From: Micromonospora haikouensis
GTDB taxonomy: Bacteria > Actinomycetota > Actinomycetes > Mycobacteriales > Micromonosporaceae
Assembly (NCBI RefSeq): GCF_900091595.1
Contig: NZ_FMCW01000022.1
Coordinates: 62,001 to 126,000 of the forward strand
Reading direction: 5' to 3'
Length of the DNA stretch: 64,000 nucleotides
In this document: one piece after another, positions 15,598-23,910 of the stretch
How the letters are laid out: the number at the start of each line of letters is the position of its first letter
How positions within the stretch are numbered: the stretch's first letter is position 1
Notes under the pieces: model-generated
Told to the model about the DNA's origin: nothing
The model's database searches: none
Seen by the model: only the letters and a program-made list of their open reading frames with translations
Program-made: the position numbers and the translations under genes

Positions 15598-17504
15598 GCC
15601 GGCTGCTCCAGCAGCACCGGGCCGGCGCCGCGCCCGGCTGTCAGCCCCTGGGCCTGCTCGTGCAGCCGCGCCAGCCGGGCCATCCTCGCCCGGATCTCCC
15701 GCTGCCGGCGGTCGCGGGCCGCCGCGTCGGTGTCGGCGGCCTGCTTCGCGCTGCGCAGCGACTGGACGATGTCCTCCTGCAGCTCCTCGGTCAGTGCGGT
15801 GAAGTGGTTACGCAGCAGCCGCTGCACCTGGCGCGCCGTGTCCCGGCAGTCCTTCGTCACCCGGAGGAAGAACTCGTCGACGTGCCGCTGGACCGCCGTC
15901 TTCGCCGCCGACTGCCGGTGCCGCAGGTGCTGCCGGCTCTCGTCGCGGATGGCCTTGCCCCCGAGCAGCGCGCCGAACCCGACCGACACCGGATTGATCA
16001 TCGGCATCCCCGCCAGGGTCAGCGCGAGCCCGCACATCAGCATCCCGCCGTACGAGCCCTTCATGCCGCTGAGCACCTTCTGGGTGACGGTGAACCGGTC
16101 GATCGCCGGCCGCTCGAAGTGCGGCAGCCGCTCGGCGGGGTCCTCCGGCACCGCCGTCGACCACTCCGGCAGCGCGTCGTGGCCGTACCGACCGAAGTGG
16201 GCGGCCACCCGGCGGGCGGTCCAGTCGCAGCGGCGGACCAGCCACTCGCGGTTCTCCCGCGCCGCCGCCGCGAGGCTGCGCTCCAGCCATTCCTCGAAGA
16301 CGTCCCAGCCGGTCAGCGGGTCGGCCGTGTCGAACGCCGTGTCGACCTCGCGCAGGATCTGCCGGGTCCGCTCCCGCAGGTCGTACTCGATGTCGGAGAG
16401 CAGGTCGGTCGTCTCGTCCGACAGCGTGTTCTGCCAGCGGGTGGAGCAGCGCCGCAGCTCGTCCACCTCGCGCTGGGCGGCGTGTAGTCGGGAGATCGGC
16501 CCGGCCTGCTCCTCGACCTGCTGGCTGTCCAGCTCGGCGCGCAGCGGGGCGGCGAGCTGCTCGACGACCGTGCGGGCGAGCATGGTGACGGCCGTACGGG
16601 CCAGCGCGTCGCCCTTGCCGGCGAGGTCCCGGCGGAGCCGGGCGATCAGCACGGGAAAGCCCGACTCGGCGTTGAGCGGGTGGTCGTCGGCGACGGCCGC
16701 CCGCAGCCGCAACGCCGCCGAGACCGGGATCAGCGCGGCCGGTACGCCGGCGTCGTGCAGGTGCCGCCGGTTGCGCTCGGCGACCGTCCGCCAGTCGGGC
16801 ACCAGGTCGGTCTTGGTCTGCACCACCGCCACGTTCGGGTGCGACCGGGTGAGGTGCAGCAGCAGGTTCAGCTCGGCGACGGAGAGCTCCCGGGTCGAGT
16901 CGGAGACCAGCAGCACGAGGTCGGCCCGGTGCAGCGCGGCCTCCGGCGTGCCGGACGCGGGGATCGTGCCGTCGCCGGCCGGGGTGTCCACGAGCACCAG
17001 ACCGTCGGCGAGCAACGCCCGGGGGACGCCCACCTCGACGTGGGCCGGGCCGGCGCCGCGCGGGATGATCCCGGCGACCCCGGCGGCGAGCCGGTCCAGC
17101 GGCAGCGGCGTCCGCTCGGCGGCCGGGGACACGGCCGGGACCGCCGCGTAGGGCGCGACGGAGGACCCGGCGGAGGCCAGGGCGGCGGCCCCGTCCGAGC
17201 CGGCGGGCCGCTCGCGCTGAACCGGGTGCCGGACCACGGCGGCGCAGGCCGTCTCGGCGTGCCGCACCACCGTCGGCAGGACGGTGGTGCGGCCGTCGCC
17301 GACCGGGCAGACCTGCGCGGTGACGACAGCGTTGACCAGTTGGCTCTTGCCCTGGCCCGGTTCGCCGACGACCAGCACGCGCAGCGCCGGCTCGAGCAGT
17401 TGAACCCGATTGTGGTGGACCGTGCGGAGCAGGTCGGCACGCCCGTGGGCGGTGCAGGTCCGGGCGATTTCGTCGAGCACGTCCAGCCAGATTCCCGCCA
17501 TCAC
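15594..17504 (-). CDS. dynamin-like GTPase with membrane hairpin, IniA-like
   Basis: The 636-residue protein is almost exactly the length of mycobacterial IniA. It has a P-loop at 47-54 (GEPGQGKS), a G3 block LVLVDTPAGDG, and TKTD as G4. Long coiled helices follow, then a hydrophobic hairpin (GGMLMCGLALTLAGMPMINP and onward) that should insert in the membrane. IniA is a bacterial dynamin whose structure shows membrane fission activity; in mycobacteria it responds to cell-wall inhibitors. GTG 17504 is followed by ATG 17501. There is no ribosome site, so the mRNA may be leaderless. A hairpin separates it from iniB. Confidence 0.82.
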   Translation of the reverse strand: MMAGIWLDVLDEIARTCTAHGRADLLRTVHHNRVQLLEPALRVLVVGEPGQGKSQLVNAVVTAQVCPVGDGRTTVLPTVVRHAETACAAVVRHPVQRERPAGSDGAAALASAGSSVAPYAAVPAVSPAAERTPLPLDRLAAGVAGIIPRGAGPAHVEVGVPRALLADGLVLVDTPAGDGTIPASGTPEAALHRADLVLLVSDSTRELSVAELNLLLHLTRSHPNVAVVQTKTDLVPDWRTVAERNRRHLHDAGVPAALIPVSAALRLRAAVADDHPLNAESGFPVLIARLRRDLAGKGDALARTAVTMLARTVVEQLAAPLRAELDSQQVEEQAGPISRLHAAQREVDELRRCSTRWQNTLSDETTDLLSDIEYDLRERTRQILREVDTAFDTADPLTGWDVFEEWLERSLAAAARENREWLVRRCDWTARRVAAHFGRYGHDALPEWSTAVPEDPAERLPHFERPAIDRFTVTQKVLSGMKGSYGGMLMCGLALTLAGMPMINPVSVGFGALLGGKAIRDESRQHLRHRQSAAKTAVQRHVDEFFLRVTKDCRDTARQVQRLLRNHFTALTEELQEDIVQSLRSAKQAADTDAAARDRRQREIRARMARLARLHEQAQGLTAGRGAGPVLLEQPA

Positions 17505-17562
17505 GGGACCAAGTGTGCCGATTGCGGAGAAATTATCAAGAGGTGATGAACGATGGACCGGG

Positions 17563-17586
17563 CCGGGGCACCCCCTCGTGCCCCGG
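17563..17586 (-). terminator. perfect 9-bp hairpin between iniB and iniA
   Basis: CCGGGGCAC (17563-17571) pairs with GTGCCCCGG (17578-17586) around a six-base loop, just after the iniB stop codon in the transcribed direction. It could act as a terminator or attenuator that makes iniA expression lower than iniB. Confidence 0.6.
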
Positions 17587-17608
17587 TCCCGTCCGCCGCC
17601 CAGGCCGC

Positions 17609-18496
17609 TCAGAACAGCCCGTCGCCCAGCCCGAGCAGGCCGGAGTCGGTGCCGGCGGGCGCGCCACCGTGGCCGCCCGTCACACCGCCGGTGATGCCAC
17701 CGACCGCGCCCGTGACGCCACCCAGCGTCCCGGAAACCGTGTCGTCCACGTGGTCGGTCACCCCCGACACGGCGCCGGGCACGTCGACCGGCGGCACCAC
17801 GCCACCCGCGCCGCCGGGCAGGCCCAGGCCACCCAGGGCGTCGTCGACGCCGATCGAGTCGACGAGCCCACCGACCTGACCGTGGACGCCGGGCAGGACG
17901 CCGCCGAGGTCCCCGTCGAGCAGGTCGGAGTCGTCCAGGCCCCCCGCGTCCGGCGCGCCCGGCAGGCCGCCGACCGCGCCGGTGACGCCCCCGACCACCG
18001 GGTCCACGGTCGCGTCGAGGCCCGGCACCACCCCGTCGTCGAGGGTGTGCGCCACGTCACCCACCCCGGTCAGGTCGGTGTCCAGGCCGCCGCGCCCGAC
18101 GCCCAGCCCGACCCCCGGCAGCACGGTCACCCCGGCCGAGACCGTGGCCGGGTCCACGGCGATGGTGCCCAGCACCCCGGCCTTGACGTCCACCCCGGCC
18201 GAGGAACCGGTGACGCCGATCTGCTGCGCCACGTGCTGCAACTGGCCCACCGCGTCGGTGGCGTCGGTCGGCAGCGGGTCGAGGCCGAACTGCGCCGCCG
18301 GAGCCAGCGAGGTGAGTCCCTGCACCGGCGCGTAGTCGACCACCAGCGGCACCACGTCCTGGACGTCGGCGGCGGTGATGTCCTGCAGCCCGGCCGCCTG
18401 CAACGCGCCCTCCGGGTCCAGGTCGAAGGCCGACCGGGCATCGGGGTCGGTCAGCAGGTTGAGCACGAAGTCGTGCAGGGTCTGGTTCGGTTCCAT
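17609..18496 (-). CDS. IniB N-terminal-domain protein, Gly/Val/Asp-rich
   Basis: The first 50 of 295 residues (TLHDFVLNLLTDPDARSAFD, then GALQAAGLQDITAADVQDVV) match the IniB N-terminal domain. The rest is a low-complexity, Gly-, Val- and Asp-rich chain with repeats such as GGVTGAVGG. Mycobacterial IniB is an abundant Gly-rich product of the isoniazid-inducible operon with no known activity. There is no signal peptide. ATG 18496 has AGGAGAAG upstream. It is the promoter-proximal gene of the operon and divergent from the Hsp70 gene. Confidence 0.82.
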   Translation of the reverse strand: MEPNQTLHDFVLNLLTDPDARSAFDLDPEGALQAAGLQDITAADVQDVVPLVVDYAPVQGLTSLAPAAQFGLDPLPTDATDAVGQLQHVAQQIGVTGSSAGVDVKAGVLGTIAVDPATVSAGVTVLPGVGLGVGRGGLDTDLTGVGDVAHTLDDGVVPGLDATVDPVVGGVTGAVGGLPGAPDAGGLDDSDLLDGDLGGVLPGVHGQVGGLVDSIGVDDALGGLGLPGGAGGVVPPVDVPGAVSGVTDHVDDTVSGTLGGVTGAVGGITGGVTGGHGGAPAGTDSGLLGLGDGLF

Positions 18497-18525
18497 GAGC
18501 CGCTTCTCCTCGGACGTGTCGCCGG

Positions 18526-18578
18526 CGTCGACCGGGCGTCGACAGTGACCGGCGTCGACGGACGTCGACCGTGACCGG
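18526..18578. promoter_or_regulatory. cluster of four CGTCGAC elements in the divergent ini/Hsp70 control region
   Basis: CGTCGAC occurs at 18526, 18537, 18553 and 18563. Two of the copies extend to CGTCGAC(A/C)GTGACCGG, 26 bases apart. They sit 30-80 bases upstream of iniB in the 327-base divergent gap, a natural place for an operator of the LuxR regulator. The remainder of the gap (18579-18823) contains the probable Hsp70 promoter near 18720-18745 and a ribosome site, GAGGAAGAG. Confidence 0.45.
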
Positions 18579-18823
18579 TGACGCTACGGACGGAGCCGAC
18601 GACGGGCATCGGGGAACGACCCGAAACCGCCCCCGCCGGATCGGGGACCCACCCCCGCCGTCCGTTAGGGGGATGGGGGGAATCCGGCAGCCCGAAGTTA
18701 GGGTCCCGGTTCAGCTTCGATCTCTGGTACGAACGTATGAACCCACGGGGTCTGCCGGGCCGGGGCACCGCACGTCCCGACACCGTCGCCGCCGGTCGGC
18801 CAACTCCTGGTGAGGAAGAGACG

Positions 18824-20137
18824 ATGCCGTACGTCCTGGGAATAGACATCGGGAACACCACGACCACCGCCAGCGTCGTCCGGCGACGGGGCATCGACTG
18901 GGCGCACCCCGAGGCCGTCGCGCTGGACGCCGGGGCGGCCACCGTCCCCTCCGTGCTGCGCCTGTCCGCCCACGGTGACCTCACCGTCGGCGCGTCCACC
19001 TCCGACGGTGGCGGTCGCGCCGTGCGCGGCTTCGTCCGCCGCGTCGGCGACGACGTGCCCGTGGTGCTCGGCGGCGAGGCGTACCCGGCGCAGACCCTGA
19101 CGGCGATGCTGGCCGGCTGGGTGGTGGAGCAGGTGCGGGCCACCGAGGGCGGCCCGGCCGAGGCCGTCGTGGTCAGCCACCCGGCGGGCTGGGGCCCGCA
19201 CCGGCGGGAGCTGCTGCGGCGCGCGCTGTGGGAGTTCGAGGTGCCCGGGGTGACGCTGCTGCCCTGCCCGGTGACGGTCGCCGAGGGGCACGCCGCGCGG
19301 GGGTTCGCCGGCGACCTCGCGGCCGTGTACGCGCTCGGCGGGGAGACCTTCGAGGGCACGCTGGTCCGGCGGAACGACGACGGCACGTACTCGCCCCTCG
19401 GCCTGCCGCTGGGCCTTCCCGGCTGCGGCGGGGCGGAGTTCGTCGCGGAGCTGACCGACCACGTCCGGGCCGTGCTGGCGCGGGAGCTGTCCGCCCTCGA
19501 CGGGCAGTGGGCCGACGCCGCGGCGCGGGAGCTGCCGTCGGCGTGCGAGCGGGCCGCCCACGAGCTGTCCGTCGCCCCGCAGGCCGACGTGGTGCTGGAC
19601 CTGCCGGCCGGGCCGGCGCGGGTGCCGGTGAGCCGCGCGGAGTTCGAGGAGATGATCCGGCCGGCCATACGGGCGACCGTCGACCTGCTGCTGCGGGCCG
19701 TCCACAGTGCCGGGCTGGAGCCGGCGCGCCTCGACGGCGTCCTGCTCGCCGGCGGCGCCACCCGGGTTCCGCTGGTCGCCGAGCTGCTCGGCGCTTTCCT
19801 GCCGGGCCCGGTGCAGGTCGCCCCCGATCCCCAGCTGGTCGCGGCGGCCGGTGCGGCGCTGGCCGCGCGCCAGGTGGTCGCGCCCCGGCCCCGCGTGCCG
19901 GCCCCGCGACCCGGGGCCGAGCCGGTGGGGGTCGCCGGGGTCCGGGTGGGCAGGGCGGCGGCGGTCGCCCGGGTGCCGGCCGGAGGGCGCGGCCCGCGGC
20001 ACGACGAGCACGGCGACGACGGGTTCCCGGGCGCGCCACCGCCCCGGCCCCCGGTCCGGATCGCCCCACTGGAGCTGCCGAGAGCGTCCCGCCTGGCGTC
20101 GCTGCGCCGGCGTGGCCGCGAGGGAAGCGTACGATGA
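18824..20137 (+). CDS. Hsp70-family ATPase, truncated DnaK-like
   Basis: 437 residues. The actin-like ATPase core starts with VLGIDIGNTTTTASVV (phosphate 1 motif) and later has VVVSHPAGWGPHRRELLRRA and GVLLAGGATRVPLVAELL (adenosine motif). It has no DnaK substrate-binding domain. The ATPase is followed by about 70 Pro/Arg/Gly-rich residues ending RRRGREGSVR. In actinomycetes such proteins sit beside dynamin-like GTPase genes. The phosphate 2 motif normally reads DLGGGT-like but here is AVYALGGETFEG, so activity may be altered. ATG 18824 follows GAGGAAGAG; the stop overlaps the next start. Confidence 0.82.
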   Translation: MPYVLGIDIGNTTTTASVVRRRGIDWAHPEAVALDAGAATVPSVLRLSAHGDLTVGASTSDGGGRAVRGFVRRVGDDVPVVLGGEAYPAQTLTAMLAGWVVEQVRATEGGPAEAVVVSHPAGWGPHRRELLRRALWEFEVPGVTLLPCPVTVAEGHAARGFAGDLAAVYALGGETFEGTLVRRNDDGTYSPLGLPLGLPGCGGAEFVAELTDHVRAVLARELSALDGQWADAAARELPSACERAAHELSVAPQADVVLDLPAGPARVPVSRAEFEEMIRPAIRATVDLLLRAVHSAGLEPARLDGVLLAGGATRVPLVAELLGAFLPGPVQVAPDPQLVAAAGAALAARQVVAPRPRVPAPRPGAEPVGVAGVRVGRAAAVARVPAGGRGPRHDEHGDDGFPGAPPPRPPVRIAPLELPRASRLASLRRRGREGSVR

Positions 20138-22407
20138 TCATGACTATCGAGCGCCCGCTGCTGCTCAGCCGGGAGCAGCGGTCCCTGCTCGACCGGCTCG
20201 CCGCCGACCCGGCCGCGCCGTTCGCGCTCGCCGTGACCGGCCCCGGGGGCCACGGCAAGACCGCCCTGCTCGGCGAGGTGGCTCGCCGCTGCCGGCAGGC
20301 CGGGCAGACCGTGCTGACCACGGTGCCGGCGGCCACCGAGCTGCCCGAGCCCGGCACCGTGCTGCTGGTCGACGACGCGCACCTGCTCGACGACACGCGG
20401 CTCGGTGCGCTCCGCGCGCTGGTGGACACCGGTCGGCACCGGATCGTCGTGGGATACCGCCCCTGGCCACGGTGCCCGGCGCTGGTCGAGCTGGCCGACG
20501 CGCTGCGCCGGCACGCCGAACCCGTGCTGCTCGTCCCCTTCAACCCTGAGCAGACCGCGGCGCGGTGCGCCGCCGCACCGGAGGCGGCCCGCCTGGCCGA
20601 CCACGTGCACGCGCAGACCGCCGGGGTGCCCCAGGACGTGGATCGGCTGGTACGCGCGCTGTCCGCCGCGCCGGACCCGACCCCGCCGGCCGCGCCGGGC
20701 TTGCTGTTGGGCTCGGCCGCGCCGGGGCCGGGCGGGGCGGCGTCGCCGGGCGAGCCGCCGCAGTCGGCCCTCGTGGAGTTCGGGCCGGACCTGGACCGGC
20801 TGACGCCGGACGCCCGGAGCCTGCTGCTCGCGCTCGCCGCCGGCGTGCCCCTGACGGTCGACCTGCTCGGCGCGCTGCTCGACCGGACGCCCGGCGCGGT
20901 GGCCGAACTCGTCGCCGCGACCCGGGCGGCGGGCCTGCTCACCGCCGACCACCGGATCACGCCGCTCGTCCGGCGGGCGGTCGTCGCGCTCAGCCCGCCC
21001 ACCGACCGGACGGCGGTCTGGCACCGGCTCGTCGACCAGCGGCTCGGCCGGGGCGGCCCGGTCCTGCCGCTGGTCTCCGCGCTGCGGACCGTCGGCGCCC
21101 TCGGCGACTGCCCTGCGCCCGCGCTGCGGATGGCCGCCGAGGAGGCGCTGGCCGAACAGCCGGCGCTGGCGGCCGAACTGTTCGCCGCCGCCACCGCCAC
21201 CGGTTCGTCCGCCCCCGGCCGCCAGGCCGTCGCCGCGCTGCTCGCCGGCGACCTGGACACCGCCCTGCGGCTGGCCGACCGGCTGCTCGCCGTTGCCGCG
21301 CCGGACGACCGGGCCGAGGCGGCGGCCGTCGCCGCGACCGCCCTGGCGCACCGGGGACAGACCGGCCGCAGCGTGGAGCTCTACCGGTGGTCGGGCACAC
21401 CCGCGGCGGCGGCCTTCGCCGAGGTCGGGTCGCTCGCCACCGCGACGGCGACCGCCTCGGGTGGCCCGCTGGAGTCCCGCGACCTGCTCTTCGCCACGGC
21501 CCTGGAGCTGGGGGTGGCCCGCCGCAACAGCGACCTGGGCGCGTTGCAGCGCGGTTGGGGGCACGCGCTGGACGCCGTGGTCCGGCACCCCGTCGACCTG
21601 TTCACCCTGCTGCCCCTCGGCGAGCTGGCGATCGCGGCGGCCCGGCTGGGCGAACTCGACCGGCTGGAACCGCACCTGCAGCTGGCCCGGACGTTGCTGG
21701 GCCGGCTGGGCGACCCGCCGCTGTGGAGCGCGCCGCTGCACTGGAGCGGGCTGCACGCCGCGATCCTCGCCGACCGGCCCGGCGCGGCCGAGGAACACGT
21801 GGCGGCCCTGACCGCCGCCGCGGACCACAGCCGGTACGCGGCGGTGGCCGCCACCGCCGCCGCGAGCTGGGTGGACGTCCTGCGGGGCACGGTCGACCCG
21901 GCCCGGGTCGAGGCCGCCGCCCGTGGCCTGTACGACGCGGGGTTCTGCTGGGACGCCGCCCGGCTCGCCGGGCAGGCCGCCATCCGCACGGCGGACCGGC
22001 GGGCGATGACCGCCCTGCTGGACTGTGCCCGGGTGTTCCAGGGCCGGCACGCGGGGGCGAGGAGCGGGCCCGTCGGCGGGAAGGGCGGGCCCGGCGGGGC
22101 CAGGGGCGGGCAGCGTCCCCCGGGCGGCGCGGCCCCACCGGCCGCCGAGGTCGACGCCGTGCCCCGCAGCGAGCTGAGCGAACGCGAGCACGAGGTGGCC
22201 GAGCTGGTGCTGGCCGGGTTGACCTACCGCGAGATCGGCGACCGGTTGTTCATCTCCGCCAAGACCGTGGAGCACCACGTGGCCCGGATGCGGTCGCGAC
22301 TGAACTGCGCCAACCGCACCGAACTGCTGGCCCTGCTGCGCACCCTCGTCGCGGAGCGGATGGCCGTCACAGCCGGTGGGGCGTGGCGGGAACGGTCGAC
22401 CACATGA
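20134..22407 (+). CDS. large ATP-binding LuxR-family regulator (LAL type)
   Basis: 757 residues: a P-loop ATPase at the N-terminus (AVTGPGGHGKT at about 33-43, Walker B TVLLVDDAHLL near 80), a long alpha-helical Ala/Leu-rich middle like tetratricopeptide-type repeats, and a C-terminal LuxR HTH at 680-740 (SEREHEVAELVLAGLTYREI, then SAKTVEHHVARMRSRL). A Gly/Pro linker precedes the HTH. It overlaps the Hsp70 gene (ATGA) and the next gene (ATGA), so all three are translated together. It most likely senses a state of the Hsp70 or roadblock protein and controls the divergent iniBAC-like operon; this is inference from position. Confidence 0.82.
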   Translation: MIMTIERPLLLSREQRSLLDRLAADPAAPFALAVTGPGGHGKTALLGEVARRCRQAGQTVLTTVPAATELPEPGTVLLVDDAHLLDDTRLGALRALVDTGRHRIVVGYRPWPRCPALVELADALRRHAEPVLLVPFNPEQTAARCAAAPEAARLADHVHAQTAGVPQDVDRLVRALSAAPDPTPPAAPGLLLGSAAPGPGGAASPGEPPQSALVEFGPDLDRLTPDARSLLLALAAGVPLTVDLLGALLDRTPGAVAELVAATRAAGLLTADHRITPLVRRAVVALSPPTDRTAVWHRLVDQRLGRGGPVLPLVSALRTVGALGDCPAPALRMAAEEALAEQPALAAELFAAATATGSSAPGRQAVAALLAGDLDTALRLADRLLAVAAPDDRAEAAAVAATALAHRGQTGRSVELYRWSGTPAAAAFAEVGSLATATATASGGPLESRDLLFATALELGVARRNSDLGALQRGWGHALDAVVRHPVDLFTLLPLGELAIAAARLGELDRLEPHLQLARTLLGRLGDPPLWSAPLHWSGLHAAILADRPGAAEEHVAALTAAADHSRYAAVAATAAASWVDVLRGTVDPARVEAAARGLYDAGFCWDAARLAGQAAIRTADRRAMTALLDCARVFQGRHAGARSGPVGGKGGPGGARGGQRPPGGAAPPAAEVDAVPRSELSEREHEVAELVLAGLTYREIGDRLFISAKTVEHHVARMRSRLNCANRTELLALLRTLVAERMAVTAGGAWRERSTT

Positions 22408-23435
22408 CGACGACCTGCCCGGACGCCCCACCCGGCACCGGTCCGGCAGCGACCGGCCCGGCTGCCGCCACGCCGAGCGGCACCGCGCCGGCCCTCGGCG
22501 ATCCGGGGACGGTCGGCCAGCCCACCGCCGGACCGGCCGCCCACGCCGCCCGGCCCGCAGGCGCGGCGGCCGGGAGCGACGCGCTCATGCGGGCACTGGA
22601 CGCGCTGGTCGACCGGGTGCCCGGGGCCCGCCTCGCCGTGCTGCTCTCGCCCGACGGGCTCCGGCTCGGCGCCTCCCGGGGCACCCACGCGGCGGTGGCC
22701 GAACAGGTCTCGGGCATGGTCGCCGGCCTGTGGGCGCTCGGCGCGGCCACGGCCCGGTTCTGCGCCGACGCCGAGCCACGACGGATCGTCACCCGGATGC
22801 CCGAGGCACTCCTGCACGTCACCGGCATCCGCACCGGCGTCGTCCTGGCCCTGCACACCGGCGAACAGTCCCGGGCGGCCGACATCGAGTTCGAGGTGGC
22901 GCGCTTCGTGACGGAGGCCGACCGGCACCTGCCCGCGCAGCCGCCCCCACCGCCCGACGCGCCCGCACCAGGGGCGGCGCTGCCAGGGCCCGGCGTCCCG
23001 CCCTGGTCGGGGGCGGCGCTGCTGGCGCCCGTATCGCCCGGGTCGGGGCCGGTCGTCCGGGCCGGGACCACCGCGCCCGGCCGGATCCGGCCGGCCCTCC
23101 TCGCGGCGGCCGCCGCGCCGCCCGCCCCGGCCGCGGCCGGCGGGGCGACCGAGTCCGAGCAGCCCGACCTCGCCTCCCTGGTGCTGGCCCGGCCGGGGAC
23201 GGGCCGGCTCCCCCGCCTCACCCCCGAGCAGGCGCGGATCGTCCGGCGGTGCCGGCGTCCGCTGTCGGTCGCCGAGATCGCCACCGACCTGGACCTGCCG
23301 GTGGGTGCCGTCCGCGTGCTGCTCGACGGGCTGCGCCGGGCGGGGCTGGTCGAGGTGCGGGACCTGCCGTCCCACGACGGGCGGCCCTCGCTGGAGCTGC
23401 TGGAGCGGCTGCTTACCGCGCTGCGGGCGTGGTGA
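22404..23435 (+). CDS. Roadblock/LC7-DUF742 fusion protein
   Basis: 343 residues. An Ala/Pro-rich N-terminus leads to a Roadblock/LC7 domain at about 60-165 (LVDRVPGARLAVLLSPDGLR, then VSGMVAGLWALGAATARFCA). A Pro-rich linker and a DUF742 winged-helix-like domain at about 260-343 follow (RCRRPLSVAEIATDLDLPVG, then LLDGLRRAGLVEVRDLPSHD). In conservon (cvn) operons these are two separate proteins, CvnB and CvnC, acting with a GTPase and a histidine kinase-like protein. Here they are fused and neither partner is adjacent. ATG 22404 overlaps the LuxR stop. Confidence 0.8.
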   Translation: MTTTCPDAPPGTGPAATGPAAATPSGTAPALGDPGTVGQPTAGPAAHAARPAGAAAGSDALMRALDALVDRVPGARLAVLLSPDGLRLGASRGTHAAVAEQVSGMVAGLWALGAATARFCADAEPRRIVTRMPEALLHVTGIRTGVVLALHTGEQSRAADIEFEVARFVTEADRHLPAQPPPPPDAPAPGAALPGPGVPPWSGAALLAPVSPGSGPVVRAGTTAPGRIRPALLAAAAAPPAPAAAGGATESEQPDLASLVLARPGTGRLPRLTPEQARIVRRCRRPLSVAEIATDLDLPVGAVRVLLDGLRRAGLVEVRDLPSHDGRPSLELLERLLTALRAW

Positions 23436-23438
23436 GGA

Positions 23439-23819
23439 TCAGTCCCGCTGGGCCGAGGGCACGGCGCAGGCGGCCGTGCCGCCCGGCAGCCGGTGCCGGT
23501 TGCGGGCCACCCAGCGGTACGCGGGCCAGGCCGCCGCGCGGGCGGGCGGGAAGCGCAGCCCCGCCCCGGCGACCCGCCACAGGGGCCCGCTGTCGCCGAG
23601 CAGCCGCGCGATCGCGTCCGGCCCGGCGGCCCGGGAACCGTCCGCGCCGACCCACTGCACGGCCTCGGTGCACTCGGCCTCCGTCAGGCCCAGCGCGTCG
23701 AGGTCGGCGAACTGCCAGGGCAGCACCCGCGCGAGGGTGGGGATGCGGCGCTCGATGAACTCCGCGCACTTCGTGCAGAACGCGCAGTCGCCGTCGTAGA
23801 CGAAGGTCGACCTCTCCAT
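23439..23819 (-). CDS. DCC1-like thiol-disulfide oxidoreductase (DUF393)
   Basis: The 126-residue protein starts MERSTFVYDGDCAFCTKCAE, the hallmark YDGDCxxC motif of the DUF393 thioredoxin-like family (C12, C15, plus C18), and has LPWQFADLDALGLTEAECTE in the middle. A thiol-disulfide exchange role is expected but substrates are unknown. It converges on the roadblock gene with three bases between stops. Start ATG 23819. Confidence 0.85.
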   Translation of the reverse strand: MERSTFVYDGDCAFCTKCAEFIERRIPTLARVLPWQFADLDALGLTEAECTEAVQWVGADGSRAAGPDAIARLLGDSGPLWRVAGAGLRFPPARAAAWPAYRWVARNRHRLPGGTAACAVPSAQRD

Positions 23820-23910
23820 ACCCCCATCCTCCCCCGCCGCCCGTCCCGCCGTGCGCCGGTGTCCGGCACGTCACTTGCACTTCGTTCGTACGCGTGTTCG
23901 AATGGGGTCC

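Noticed and set aside
18451-22431. 1326-codon open frame on the minus strand across the Hsp70 and LuxR genes
   Set aside because: In 74% GC DNA stop codons are rare and long antisense frames arise by chance. The plus strand has clear Hsp70, ATPase and HTH motifs; the antisense protein is low-complexity and has none.
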